A stretch of 64,000 bases of DNA, from positions 3,348,001 through 3,412,000 of the forward strand of contig JANTQA010000072.1 of assembly GCA_027625915.1 (NCBI GenBank), read 5' to 3'. Below the pieces are notes generated by a model that was not told where the DNA came from, did no database searches, and saw nothing but the letters and a program-made list of their open reading frames with translations. A program made the position numbers and the translations under genes. Position 1 is the stretch's first letter. Each line of letters starts with the position of its first letter. Shown here one piece after another: positions 41,323-53,902 of this stretch. This DNA is from Anaeramoeba flamelloides. Lineage: Eukaryota; Metamonada; Anaeramoebidae.

Positions 41323-43559
41323 CAAAAAAAACAAAGATTATTTTGTGAAAAAATAGTTCCAAAATTGATTAATTTATTTTTCGAATTTAATTAATCTTCA
41401 GAAGATGACTTTTATTATTTTGTATGTCGTTTTGTTGGAAAAAATGATTTAACAAAAGATTGAAAAAAAAATTGTTTTTACTTTTATGAGTTCAAAAAAA
41501 AAGCAAATCTAAAGTTTTCATGAAATAAATCAATACAATTAAAACACAACACCTCCACTTTATTTCAAAGAGAAGTATTTTTCCATTTCGCTCTTTTTGC
41601 AAAATTTTCTGATTTTGAGTAATATTTATTAAAAAATAAATTTTTAATTTGGTTAAAAAAAAAACTTTTTTTATTAAAAGCTGAATGCAAAAATGCAATT
41701 GATGTCTTTTGGTTAATTGGTGGTATTGTGTATACATATGAAATATAGAACACATTGTAATTCAGATCAACTTATTTCTTAATTATAAAATTATTTTTCT
41801 GAATTAAGGTTATTTTTTTAAACAAAATAAATTAATGAATTCTTTTCCTTCATTTTGGATCGGATCAAATAACTTTAAAAAAAATTTATAGTTTCCTGCA
41901 AACAGGCTGTTGTTTTGAGTCTGTTACCTTTTTCCAATTACAAATTATTATTCATTTTTCAAACATTTGTCCAAGTTTCTGAAAAAAAAGGTGATCTTGA
42001 TTGAAGGTTTATGTAAAAACAATCAAGATTCTGTTTTATTTTTCTCTTTTGCGAATAATTATTAAAAAATTATCCTTTTTTGTCAAAAGGAAAGGAAATT
42101 TTTCCATGCTTGATAATTAAATGGAAATGATTTTCAAGAAAAGTCTTTTACAACTACAAATTTCTTAAATTAGAAAGTTAAGGGATATTCTTATTTTAGG
42201 TTTTGAAAGTGTTGAAATACACGAACTTAACCGAGAAATAATTTTCAAGTACATAAATTCTTGAAAAAAGAAAAAATGGAAATTTTAAAGTTTTTGGAAG
42301 GAAAAGTAACCTCGAGAAAGAAAAAATATTAACGAATTTTAGATACATTCAGAATAAAATACAATTTTGAATATTATGCAAAAGACAATTGACTTTATGT
42401 CAAATACATTCACATATTCTCGATAAATTTTAACAGTCTTTCTGAGAAAGTTGAAGGAATTTTGATTTTATTAGTTTAAATTGAGAAAGTGGAAAATTTT
42501 TATTTTTGTTGTTGAGAAGGAAAATATGGATTAGTTCTTTTCCCTATCTCTACAGTTTTTTCGGAGATTGTAGAAATTGTAAAATTCAGTTTTTGTGTTA
42601 TAATCAGATATAACTCCCAATAAATTTGAATTGTTTTAGATGTAACAATTAAAGAATCAGAATTCCATGAGAAAAGTTCAAAATTTTGGTGTATTTTATT
42701 TACGATATTCTCTTCTTACAAATTGTGTAAAGGCAAAAAATTCTGATCGATTTGGAAATTCCAAAAAAGAAAAATTTTTTTGGGAAATTAATTTTTATTT
42801 TTCCTTTTTTGGCTTTAAAAAGAAAACTATTAAAAAAATCTTTTTTCTTTCATAATAACCAACGTTTTTTCCTGATTTAGTACCCATCCATCATTATTAT
42901 TATACAATACCAAATCTTTTTAAACAGGAAGATTAAAAAAGATTTTTTTTCTTTTTTGAGATAATTACTTTTGGATAAACAAAAAATGATTTATTCAACT
43001 GATAGAAAAATATTTGTATTTTTTTCAGAAGAATAGTTATATAATGAAAATTTTCAAGTCATTTAGAAAATTTTACTCAGAAATTGTGTTTTTATTTTTA
43101 TAAAAAATTTGATTTTGCAAATAAAATTTTCTTGAAGATATTTTGGAATAAAGCAAGTTTATCCCCAAAATGCAAAATCAATTTTTTTATATTCCAAAAT
43201 AATTGAATTGTTATTTGGATTCTTGTGAATAAGACCAAACAATTCGTTAAAAAAAATTTTCAAAATTTAAGCAATTTTTTTGCAATTTTTTGACATTTTT
43301 GGAAAGCAAGAAACAGACTTTTTTAAAACTTTAGGGGATTAGGGTGCCCCAATAATAAGCCTAAGATCACAGTATGTTGTTATTGGGTGTTACTCAAATT
43401 TGTTACATAGTTCAAATGTCTCTAAAAATTGGATTAGTCAAGTAGTACTATTTGCAGTTCTCTGCAATTAAAAAATGATCCTTGTATTTGTAAAACACCC
43501 TACAATCTCCAAAAAAATCTGCATTTCAAGACTTCTTTAAGTTTTGGTTCATCAATTTT

Positions 43560-43815
43560 TCGTATTCAGAGACTTCAAAGTTTCAAAATATATGTCTTTA
43601 TTTTGTGGCAAAATGTAGATTAATTGTTAAAAAATTCCTGCTTTTAAAAATTAAATAATTAATGAAATAGATTTTTTTTGACAAATTATTTCTGGAAATC
43701 ATGGAAATATATTGATGCTACAAGTATCAAAAATCAAAAGTAAAAAAAAATAAATCAACCTTTGGGTTTTTTTATTTTGATTGTTATTGAGTTAATCTTT
43801 GAAATTATTAATTGT
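43560..43815 (+). repeat. Dispersed repeat, family B copy 2
   Basis: Shares 'gacttcaaagttt', 'aaaatgtagattaattgttaaaaaatt', 'caaattatttctggaaat' and 'aaatcaacctttgggttttttt' with the other copies. It lies 700 bases from copy 3 in the same orientation, so the two may be a tandem pair. Confidence 0.5.
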
Positions 43816-44219
43816 TTTGTCCAATTTTTCTCATATTGAAAAGTCTTTTTGAAAATTGAATATATAAGAACACAAGAACTAAACAACCCCTCAAAGTGTT
43901 GAACGTTGTCCTTAAAATTTGAATTCTGGAAAACAAAATAGTTTAATAACTGGTATTTGAATTATACAGCGATCAAAATAATGCATGCACAAAGGAGATA
44001 ATCCATGTTTCTCAAAATATAATCCCTTTCTTTTTTTTTCATGTTCCAATGCAACATCCAAGTTCACTAACAAATGGTATACTAAGTTCAAACCAATTTT
44101 GAAAGTTAACTCCTTGATATTTTTATTAAATTTTAAATTATAAAAGAAATTTGTTCAAATTTGTTTAGTAATATTCTCAATTTTTTTGATATTTTTTTTC
44201 TTTTTTTGGTTGATTAAAA

Positions 44220-44770
44220 TTTTCTTAAAAATTTACTCTATTTTTTGAAATAAATTTTTCCAATTTGATCCTTTATTTTTAGATTTTATTTTTAATAAAA
44301 GAACTTTTTGAAACCAATATCATATTTAATTAGAGTTTATTGCTGTTTTCTCTGACCAGTTAATGTATAGGTCTTTTATAACAAAAAAACACCTATTTAT
44401 TTTGAAAGACAGATTCATCTTTTCAAAACACACAATTTATGAGAAATGTAGTAAAAAACCCAAGAAGCTCAGAAAATAAACTGCCATTTAAACGACAAAT
44501 TAAAAGGTTTAATTATCAATATTCAGACTCCAAAGTTGTAAAATACTGTAATTAAATTTGTCTCGTAGTGTAGATTAGTTACCAAAAAAATTGATTTTTT
44601 TTTTTTTTTAAATAAAAAACAATCAGATTTTTTTGCAAAATTATTTCTAAAATATTGGAAATATTTTGATTTTACAATTATATTTTATAGAAAGGAAACA
44701 AAAATAATCAATATTTGGGGGTTTTCTGTTGACAATTATTGTGTTAATCTTTTGAATACAAAAAAATAAA
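44220..44770 (+). repeat. Dispersed repeat, family B copy 3 (longest copy)
   Basis: About 550 bases carrying both the left block also seen at 19850 and 57900 and the right block seen at 1351, 43560 and 59320 (reversed). It is the best guide to the full family. It ends just before the decayed coding fragment at 44816. No coding potential or clear terminal repeats are seen. Confidence 0.5.
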
Positions 44771-44815
44771 AAAATATTACACATTGAGAAGCACTATATA
44801 TGAAAATGTAGATAA

Positions 44816-45040
44816 TTGAATAATAAACTCAATTTCCCTCAACGCCCCTACCTACAATGGAAAATTCATTTTATTTTTAAGAACCAACCAAAATTAGATT
44901 TTTTAGAAACACGAGAAATAATAAACTTCGTATTAGAGTCGATAACCATGAAAGAAAAGCCTGGGCAAATCATAAATTTCAAAGAAAAAAAACATGTTAA
45001 AAAATTTTTTGGTCGCTTTTTTTGGAACATCTCGTGTTAA
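44816..45040 (+). pseudogene. Decayed coding fragment with ETREIINFVLESI motif
   Basis: An open frame of 75 codons without an ATG. PQRPYLQWKIHFIFKNQPK is followed by ETREIINFVLESITMKEKPG and KEKKHVKKFFGRFFW. Composition is less biased than the flanks, so it looks like former coding sequence. The REI motif is shared with fragments at 9129 and 60046. A transposase DNA-binding region is possible but unproven. Confidence 0.35.
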
Positions 45041-45114
45041 ATTCCCTATTTTTTTACAAAATTATAATTTTTGAAAATAAGATTTTTTAATTGTAAATGT
45101 ATGGATTTTAAAAT

Positions 45115-45350
45115 ACTATTTGTTTCAAAATAAATGTAACAAAATTTTCATTTACTACTAAAAGAAGGGTTTTAAAAATCCTGTAAAAATTTTAAATTTT
45201 TAATACTGAAAAGAAGCCTAAATTATTTTTTATCTTTTTAGAATTGGGAAATTTGATGTTTTCAATTATTTATTGAGATTTAGTTTTTTTTGGAAAGTGG
45301 AATAAAAATTTTGAGCTTTTGATTTTGCAATTAACAGTAATACATACAGT
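45115..45350 (+). repeat. Dispersed repeat, family E copy
   Basis: Aligns with 33410-33640 through 'ttcaaaataaatgtaacaa', 'aattttcattta', 'tttagaattgggaaa' and 'ggaaaagtggaat.aaaatttt'-type blocks. No coding content is seen. Confidence 0.45.
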
Positions 45351-47504
45351 CTAACTTTTCTTAATGTTGATTTGGAGTTACAACCATTAACTTTTTTCTC
45401 AAATTTAATTTTAAAAAAACAAAAGAAAAAGAAAAAAAGCAAAAAGCAAAATACAAAATAAAAAATTAATAAATGAGATCAAATTATTTTCAGAGTTCCT
45501 GAAATGATTTCATTTTTGGAATTTTTAGAATCTGGAAAAATTAAAATTTACAAACATAATATTAAAATAATTTCAAGGGAAATAATTTTTATCAAACATT
45601 ACCCACTTTTTAAAGTCCATTCTAAGTATATTTTTTCAAAAACATTTTAAATTATTTTATTCTAATTCCATGAAATCAAAAAAAGAATTTTTATTTAGTA
45701 CAAAAACTCTATTAAAAAAAAAAAGATCATTTTAATTTAATTTCAAAGAAAAATAATTATATTACCAGGAATAAACTTAAAAACCATAGAATTGAGGAAA
45801 AGATGATGAAAAATAAAATAAAAAGGAGAAAAACCTCAAATATTTGATTTTTTTTTTTTTTTTTTTTGAGAAATATTCAATTCTTTTTGAAAATAAACAA
45901 AAAAAAAATTATTACTGATTAAAATTTGAGAATAATGTGATTCTTGTAAAAACGAAAGTAAATAAGAAATCGTTTGAGACTTATCATTGGAATAAAAAAG
46001 AGCCAGTTGATCCCATGGAATCAAAAAAAGAATTATTTTGTTTTTTTTTCAAAAAAGAATCAAAATATGAACTCTAATTAATGAGTTTGATCTAAAAATT
46101 GAAATTATAGTTTGAGAAGAATAATGAATTAAAATCATGGAATAAATTCCATTTCTCTAATAAAACTAAGTCCCTTAGACTTAAAAAGAGATTAATTATT
46201 CTTTTCGATAGAAAAGATTAATTTAACCCTTTTATTTTGATTCCTAAATACGTTTTGTAAAATATTCAATTATTTTGGATACTATATTCTATTAGATAAG
46301 ATTTATTAAAATAAGTATATTGGTTTACATAATAGTCTAGAAAATTAATTCAAATTTCTTACTTAATAAGTTTTTTTCATAAATTTAACATATTTTAATA
46401 TTAATAAAAAGAATAATTTTATCAAACGAAAATCTTCAAAAAAACATCCAAAATTTCAGAAAAAGAAACTAAAAGAAAAAAATTGATTCAGTGATAAGAT
46501 TATAAGATATTTTTCTTTTGGTTTATATTTGGTTGGTGGGCTGATTGGATATTTGTATTCACAACACTTATTATTTTTTGAATAATCTCATAACCTCAAT
46601 TAATTATTATATTTATTGATTAACAAAAGAAATACCCAATATAATAAAAATCATTAAAAGTATTCTATTTTTTTAATTTGCTTTACTTAAAATCAATCTA
46701 TTTGACCAATCATTTTTTTTTAAAACAGCAGTTTTAAATTCAAAATATTTCATAAAAAGATTTAATATAAAATGGCCCACTATTAGATTATTTAACTTTT
46801 CTTTTTTTATCTTAAAATTTATTAATGTACATATTTTACCTTTTAAATTTTTGAGTAAGTTGAATTAAAATAAGTGATTTTTACAAGAAATCAATACTTT
46901 CACTTTTGATAAAATATCAATTGGATCTGAAATCTTTCTTGTTTATTCATTTATGGTTTTAATCAATTTCAATTATTTAAAGTGCCTTATTCAAAAAAAT
47001 CTATTAGATTTTTTTTCAACATAAAATAAAATACCAGAATAGAATGTTGAAATAAGAACAAAAGCAAAACTATGTAACATTCTCCAAAGGAGATCAAATG
47101 AATCAACTTGACCATTCAATTACGGCATTGTATTTTACTTTTGAAATTAAAATCAATAAATTATTTTTCAACACACACTTTAAATTCTAAAATCTAACAA
47201 AACTTAACCCAAAGTATAAACATTTGTTTGCTAATCATCCTTCTTTCAAAATATTAAAAATTGACAATTTTTGCTTTTTGGTAGATACTCCCTTAAATGA
47301 TTGTTACAAAAAAATTTAAAAGACAATCTTTTTCGAGTTCTAATCCCAGACCAAATTCTTTTTGTTGACTAATACTCTCATCGATCAACCCGTATATCCA
47401 TTTTTTTACGGTCTTTACATCCCAGAAATAAAATATTTAGCTAATATGCTCTTTTTTCTCAAAAATAATTATTAGGTTTAATCATTTTTTTTTATTTTCT
47501 CAAA

Positions 47505-48760
47505 ATGTCAACCAAACAAGGTTTGCTTTCTTCTAAACCCACTTTAGTTCTTAAGAAAGCAATTGTGTAGTTCAACGAAACTACATTTGATTCTTTCATT
47601 TTAGATCGTTCATCAATGTCAAATCAATAACAATTAAACAAAAAAAAAAAACAAAAAAACAAAAAAAAACAACTATTTTTTTCTTTTTTCTAAAAATCCT
47701 TCTTCGAACCATTGAAACAAATTTAAACCCAATAGCTGTTTCACTCAGAAAAATTGTCAAACCAAAAGGAAAGCCAACAGATCTCGAAAAAAAAGTTGCC
47801 GAGGCTTTTTTCAATCTTGAAATGAACACCGAAAGCCGAGAACTTAAATACAACCTCTCCCGATTATACTTTTCTGGTGCAATTCAAATCCCAATCCGTA
47901 AAAAAAGAAAAGCAATTATCGTCTTTGTACCAGTCCCATCATATAGTGGATTCCAAAAAATCCACGATCAATTTGTTGGTGAATTAGAAAAGAAATTTTC
48001 TGGTAATCATGTTGTTCTTGTTTCAAACAAAAGAATTTTCAAACCAGAAACCAAAAAAGTTTCTTTTAAACAAAAAAGGCCAATGTCTCGATCTCTTACC
48101 AATGTACTGCTTTAACTAATTTTCTTTTATCTTTTATTTTTTTTATTAATATTTTAGTTGCTTTTTTTTTACAATTTTTTGTTGTTCTTTTTTTCAATCT
48201 TTTATGTTCAACAAACTAAATGGAAAGCTTAATTGTCAAACCAAATTAAATTAATAATTGTTCCCATTACCTTTTCTTCATAATCTTATGGATAATTAAA
48301 TCAATAACAAACTTATGACTATTCTCAATTTTTATTTGAATATAGGTCCACAATTCAATTTTAGAAAACATCTTATACCCATGTGAAGTTATTGGAAGAA
48401 GAACACATTATCATTTGAATGGGAAAAAAACTTTCAAAGTGTAAATATTTGGATAATAATTTCTTTTTCTTTTCTTAATTAATTACCCATTGTATCAACA
48501 CAACATTTTTATTTCAACCCTTTTCCTCTCTACTTGTGTTTTCTATTTTTGAAATTAAAAAATACAAAATAACAAAAACAAAACAATAATATTTACTATT
48601 ATAATTCTTTAGAATTTTAGCAGGAAAAGACAAAACTACAGTCGAAGGAAGAATACAAACATACACTAAAGTATATAAACATCTTACACAAAAAAATATT
48701 GTTTTTGACTATTCAATTTCACCAGTTATGAAAAAAGAAAAAAGAAACAAACGTAAATAA
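47505..48760 (+). CDS. RPS7: 40S ribosomal protein eS7
   Basis: CDS is join(47505..47520, 47736..48103, 48346..48440, 48613..48760), 208 residues (human eS7 has 194). Introns are 215, 242 and 172 bp with donors GTTTGC, GTACTG and GTAAAT. The first exon encodes only MSTKQ and one base. Diagnostic stretches are RKIVKPKGKPTDLE, KRKAIIVFVPVPSYSGFQKI, ELEKKFSGNHVVLVSNKRI, KQKRPMSRSLTNVHNSILEN and CEVIGRRTHYHLNGKK. The basic C-terminus is KKEKRNKRK. eS7 is a small-subunit component needed for early 18S rRNA processing. All exon joins keep the frame and give the expected family sequence. The longest single exon alone would be missed as a gene because it lacks an ATG at its start. Confidence 0.96.
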
Positions 48761-51663
48761 ATTAATCACCTATTTTCTAAATTTTGAAACAAATTACCAT
48801 TAAACCAAAATACATATTTATGAAAATTGAAAACTTTCAAAAAACACCGATCATTATAGATTAATAATTTTTTTTTTTTTCTTCGAGTTAACAGTAACTA
48901 TTATGTCTTTGTGAAAGTTAACTCTTCTCAAAAAAGTAATAAAGAAAAATAAAATAAAAAAAACATAATAATAATTTTATTTTTTTTTTTTTGACATCTA
49001 TTTTTCATAATAGACAAAAGTGCCACCTTGCGAATATTTTTTAAAATTTTCGCTTTATTTTTTATTTTCTTTATTTTTATTTTAATCTCTTTTATTCGTT
49101 GAGTTACAAAAAATCTACAAAATATTTCATTATTTGTTAAAATCAAAAAAATATAAATATGAATTTCAAAGATTAAATTTAATTTTAAAGCATATCAGCA
49201 TCAAATTTGACTCTTATTAAATTTGTTATTACATTGGTTAAATAAAGAATCTTTGGATTAAATTTATTAATGAAATAAACTTTGAATGGACCAACCTCGA
49301 TTGTTTTGGAAATTCTTTAATAATGAATCCAATTTTGAGAAAATTTTATATCATATTTTTATTATATAAAATAAACCACATTCCAAAAATTGGGACATAC
49401 CCAACATCAAAAATAGGAAAAAAAAAAACCAATTTATTATATTTTCCCCAACATTATATAAAACCTCATTTAAGTTATAGTATTAATATTTTTATAAGTA
49501 ATCATTCTTATCCAAATAAAAGAAAAAAATATAAAACCAAAAAATCAAAATCGGTGTGTACAAAATAATGAAACGAGCTGAAGAAAAAATGTATTGGTAA
49601 ATTTGTTGAAATGTCACCAACAATTATTGATCGATCAAATGATAAGATACCATCTAACTGGTTGTATGTGATTTTTCTATTTAAAAAACTCAACACTAAC
49701 CCTTCTATCAATCATCAAAAAAAAATTATAGATCTAACCAAACAGATTATGTAACTGGAAAAAAGGAAATGACAATTAAAAAAAAAAAGATCAAAAATGA
49801 AATAGTTTGTAAAATCAAAATTCTTTCCAAATTGAATTTAAAATATGATAATGTTATTCTTTCAACTGTTTAAACAATGTCAAAATTTTTGGAATTTAAT
49901 TTACTATTAGAAAAAGACAAATAAAAATGTCAGATCTATCAGTTCTTCAAAATATAAATTAAATCGGGTTTTATTGTAAAAAATAATCTCATTTACCAAT
50001 ATCAAAAAATATCTAATCATTTTTATTCTTCTACATCAGAAATAATTCATTTTTATATATAAAATTGAATGTCGTCTTAAGCAGAAATCATTTTGAGTAT
50101 TTGATTTAAATATAATATAATTTTTAATTTATTTATCATTTTAAAAACTCTTTATAAAATCAAAAGTACTTTTTAATAATGAAAAAAAATCAAAAGAAAA
50201 TATAAATTCAACGAGAGACAATATAAATAATCTCCCAAACTCTTTACCAACAACATTACTAACAATATTTCTTTTTAAATATTATTTTAGGTTTGGAATA
50301 TTTCAAAGAGAAGAGGGTAATTATTACCAAATAAAGAAACACAAAAAATTGAAAAGGATTGAAAAACTTTGTTTGTTTTTGAAAAAAAAGTCCCTCCTTT
50401 ATTGATCAACTCATTAAAGTGAAGAAACCCATCAAGAATTTGTCTCTTAATAAAAATTATAATTTTTTTTCACAACAATGAAAAATATAATTGAAATTTT
50501 TAATCTAATCCATACAATAAAAAGAAAATAAAATATTTTGGAAAAAGCATCAAATCAATAGGGTCAAAAAAAAAAATTAAAATAATTTTACAAAATAAAA
50601 ATATCATTGATAAAAAATTTATTAATATTAAAAATAATTCGATTTAACAAATCAAAAAGCTTTTAAAATGTATAAAAAATCTAAAAAATAAAAAAATTAT
50701 GGAGCTTAATAACTTATAATCTTTTTCACTTTGATTATACCAGAAAAACACAATTAACTATTTTGAAAATAGACCTAATGAAGGTTTTTAAAAAATATAA
50801 AATTTCAAATTTATTATTGATAATAAAAAAGATAGATAATTTATACCCAATTGAAAATGTAAAAATATAAAATATATATTACTATATTAGTAATATATTT
50901 AATGATTATTTGAAATATTCTTCGAAATACTCAAATATCAGATTGATTTTGAAACTATTGAAAAAAAATTTTAAATAACTTCTATGATACATTAGTGACA
51001 CTTGATAAATGCTTGGGGAAAATAACAAATTTGCCTTGGAAAAAATATTTGTTTTTTGAATTTTTACTTTTAGTTCTCATCAGATAATTTTGGGATTTTC
51101 AAGTATATGTGGGCATATTAATACTAATTCTGGTAATTAGATATGTAGGGTAAAGAAATTTACATCATGTTTGTATTTATCAGTAAGTAAAGATTAAAAT
51201 AGATAAAACCCCCATTTCACTCAAAGTGGCACATCAAAAATGAACAATTCAATTTTTATATTAAGAATCTAACAAACTTATTATTGTTAAGAAATAAGAG
51301 AAATAATAAAATTCGGATTATTATTAAAATTCTTAAAAAAAAATCCCTCTTGAAAATATAAATTTTCAAAAAAAAGTAATACCTGAAAACATTTTTTGTC
51401 TCCTTTTCATTAATATGACTTGTATAAAATTTCTCAATTACTTTAGAAAATTAAAATTGTTGACAATTGGATTTACAAATAGTAATCATATTTATTTTTA
51501 AAGAAATTATAATCCTCAATATTCTAAAAGTTAATTTGGAGTTTATAAAGTTTTTTTTTTTTTCAAATTTAACCAAAGTATAAAAAAGAAAAAAAGAAAA
51601 GAAAAAAAAAAAAAAAAAATGAAAATGAAGATGAAAAAAAAAATGATCGTTGATTACACTAGA
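48761..51663. other. AT-rich intergenic region with one family A element
   Basis: Between the convergent eS7 (+) and RCC1-BTB (-) genes. Contains the family A element at 49372-49898. The rest (48761-49370 and 49900-51663) is AT-rich without a gene, tRNA or clear repeat. Confidence 0.5.
49372..49898 (+). mobile_element. Tc1/mariner-like short element (family A)
   Basis: About 527 bp. The left end TAAACCACATTCCAAAAATT and the right end (reverse complement TAAATTAAATTCCAAAAATT) form an inverted repeat starting at TA, the target of Tc1/mariner elements. A short frame reads IGKFVEMSPTIIDRSNDKIP, shared with other copies and reminiscent of the segment between the two N-terminal helix-turn-helix domains of Tc1 transposases (inference). 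No catalytic domain is present, so it cannot move by itself. Confidence 0.6.
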
Positions 51664-53902
51664 TTAAATCTTAAATTGTGATTTAATTTTATCTAATTCG
51701 AGTTTTAAATTAGAAGCCTCGCTTAACTGGTAATATTCTGTAGCATCACCTAATTCTTCTACAACCAATTCTGGGTCATCATCAGCTGTCAATTTAATTG
51801 AATTGGTATAAAAATACTTTATTAAAAGTTCCAAACTTTCAATCGTTTTACCTGAATAATCTTTAATCTGGTTTGTATTTTGTTCCTTTTCATTTATATT
51901 TTCAAACATTTCCCTAAATAATCCAGATCTTGTCAACAATATTAATTTATGAACGGGAATTTCTTCAAAAATGTCTTCTTCTTGTTCTTCTTCTTCTCCC
52001 ACTTCATCATTGTCTTCAGCGACTAAAATATTAAAATCTTTGGATTCTTCATTTTTATATAATTTTAATAAATCTGATACAAGATTATTTTCATTGGGGT
52101 AATTTAAATTTAAGGATTTAAAGATTTTTTTAACAAATTCTGTGTTTGATTGATAGTCGTAATAAACATATTGTAAAAAGCAATTTATTTCTTCACAGGT
52201 GAAATTCTTTTGATTGAATATATTTTGGATTTGCTCAATCTTCAAATTCGTTCTCAATTCGATTATTAGTTTATGGCAGGGTATTTTGTCTTTGTTTGAA
52301 ACCACAATTATTGAATCGCAATATCTTTTTGATTCAAATAATTTTTTGAAATCTTCATGTAGTGAATTAAGAGACTCAGAATAAACGAAAATACCCTTTG
52401 ATCCAGTAGAAATTGTAAAATGGATCTTATTATCAACAAAATAAGTAGGTAGAGTGATCTTTATTGGTTCTTGCAATAGCTCAATTGTAATTTTTTGATT
52501 TGGGAATAGATTCGGAGTTAATCCCCAACCATACAATTCATATTCACTTGTTTGTGCAAAAAAAAAGTTTTCCCCTCCTTGAATTTTGGTAAATGTGTGA
52601 TCTTGAAGTGATGGAATCTCAGTAAAAACCTTTGACTGCGTTCTAGTGCCTGTAAGTCTAGATTCACCACAGCTGTATAGTTTCCCTTCTTTGGATAGCA
52701 ACAGGGACGCATTAAACGAACAATAAATATCTGTGATATCGCTGGACTTCCATTTTATGACTTCAACCAAGTTATTCTGGTGACTCACGTTTCCTGTCCC
52801 AAGTTGCCCATTATCGTTATAACCACAGGCAAATAATTCACCACTAGTTTTCGTAAGAAAGCAATGAATGGAATGTACCCCAGAAAAGACTCGATCAACA
52901 TTATCACAAACATGTATTGGAAGTTGATTATCAATTTTTGTTCCATTTAAAAGCTGTCCTATATGATACAAGGATTAAAAACGTTAAGTTTTGTTAGAAG
53001 GGAAGACACACAAAGGGTTTTTTTAGATTTGGTTAGGAGGTGTTCAGGTTCAAAAAAAAAACAATATTTTTAAAAATACTAGAAAAAAAAAAAGAACGAA
53101 GGAGAAGAAGAGGAAGAAGAAAAAGAAAAAAACGAAAAAGCTTTATTGAAAAAGAATTAGAAGATCAAATAATCTCAAATGCATGCTAATATAAAAAGAG
53201 AAAAAGAAAAAGAAAAAGAAAGAGAAAGAGAAAGAGAAATTTATTTTTTGAAAAGAAATTAAAAAAGAAAAGGAAAATGGAAAAGAAAAAGAAAATGAAA
53301 AAGGAAAAAAAAAAAAAATAATAGGAAAATCGGAAAAGAAGAAGTGGAGATGAAAAAACAAAAACTAGGGAAAAAGAACAAGAAAAAGCAGGAGATGAAG
53401 GATAAAAAAATTTACCATAAGAATTATAACCGTTTGTGTAGAGTTTGTTTCCTTTACAAAGAAAATAATTTGTTCCACCACCCATTGTAATTGATTCAAC
53501 AAACAAATTATTCTCTTCGAAAAAAGGAACAGGCCTGATCAAATTCCATTTACTCTTTCGAGGATCAATCATCGGTATTTCCTTATAATTGTTTAATTCT
53601 GCGATCGAATAAACTTTTCCGCATTCAGTCAAAATTAAAAAACTCTGATAACCAGCATGAATGTCTTTGATCATTTCGTTGTTTGGTAATTTATACTCCA
53701 AGGCTTTGCTGACTAAATTACGATAAAGCTGCAACGTTCCTGTTGTTTTCCAGACAAGGAAATGCTCTAATGTTATTACGACTTTTTTAACAAGTTCTGG
53801 CTCTTCTATTTTATCAACTTCAGACCACAAAGGAAGTTGATTTTTTGAACAAAATCTCTCAAACTTTTTTGTTGCAAACAAATATATTTTTGGTTTGCTC
53901 AT
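51664..53902 (-). CDS. RCC1-repeat protein with two BTB domains
   Basis: CDS is complement(join(51664..52958, 53416..53902)), 593 residues, one 457-bp intron (GTAAAT donor). The join restores NGYNSYGQLLNGTK, a typical RCC1 repeat end. RCC1-like repeats include GGGTNYFLCKGNKLYTNGYN, TKTSGELFACGYNDNGQLG and SKEGKLYSCGES. BTB1 starts near residue 362 (KRYCDSIIVVSNKDKIPCHK). BTB2 starts near 467 (SKDFNILVAEDNDE) and contains IPVHKLILLTRSGLFREMF, with an acidic loop inserted before IPVHK. The C-terminus has the usual BTB helices (ESLELLIKYFYTNSI). RCC1-BTB proteins usually serve as substrate adaptors for cullin-3 ubiquitin ligases; that role is inferred. BTB1 is shorter and more diverged. The intron is pyrimidine-rich on the coding strand. 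Confidence 0.9.
53186..53330 (-). repeat. Polypyrimidine tract inside the RCC1-BTB intron
   Basis: The plus strand is almost pure purine (repeats of 'gaaaaa' and 'gagaaa'). On the coding strand it is a long C/T tract within the intron. The apparent open frame through it (Ser/Phe-rich) is a by-product of the repeat, not part of the protein. Confidence 0.7.

Larger units (their letters stand above)
41323..47504. other. Long AT-rich intergenic region with dispersed repeats
   Basis: No complete gene is seen. Contents are family B copies (43560-43815, 44220-44770), a decayed coding fragment (44816-45040) and a family E copy (45115-45350). 'gtagatactcccttaaat' at 47281 resembles the end of the element at 55234-56620. 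Short frames at 42667-42855 (+) and 46024-45836 (-) are too short and biased to support. Around 43340-43400, CAATAA and TTATTG could pair in a short hairpin. Confidence 0.45.

Noticed and set aside
45836-46024. Minus-strand frame IPWDQLALFYSNDKSQTIS
   Set aside because: The first part looks protein-like, but it has no ATG at its start, no partner elsewhere and ends in low-complexity sequence; too weak to list.
53143-53361. Ser/Phe-rich minus-strand frame
   Set aside because: It is the polypyrimidine tract of the RCC1-BTB intron read as protein.
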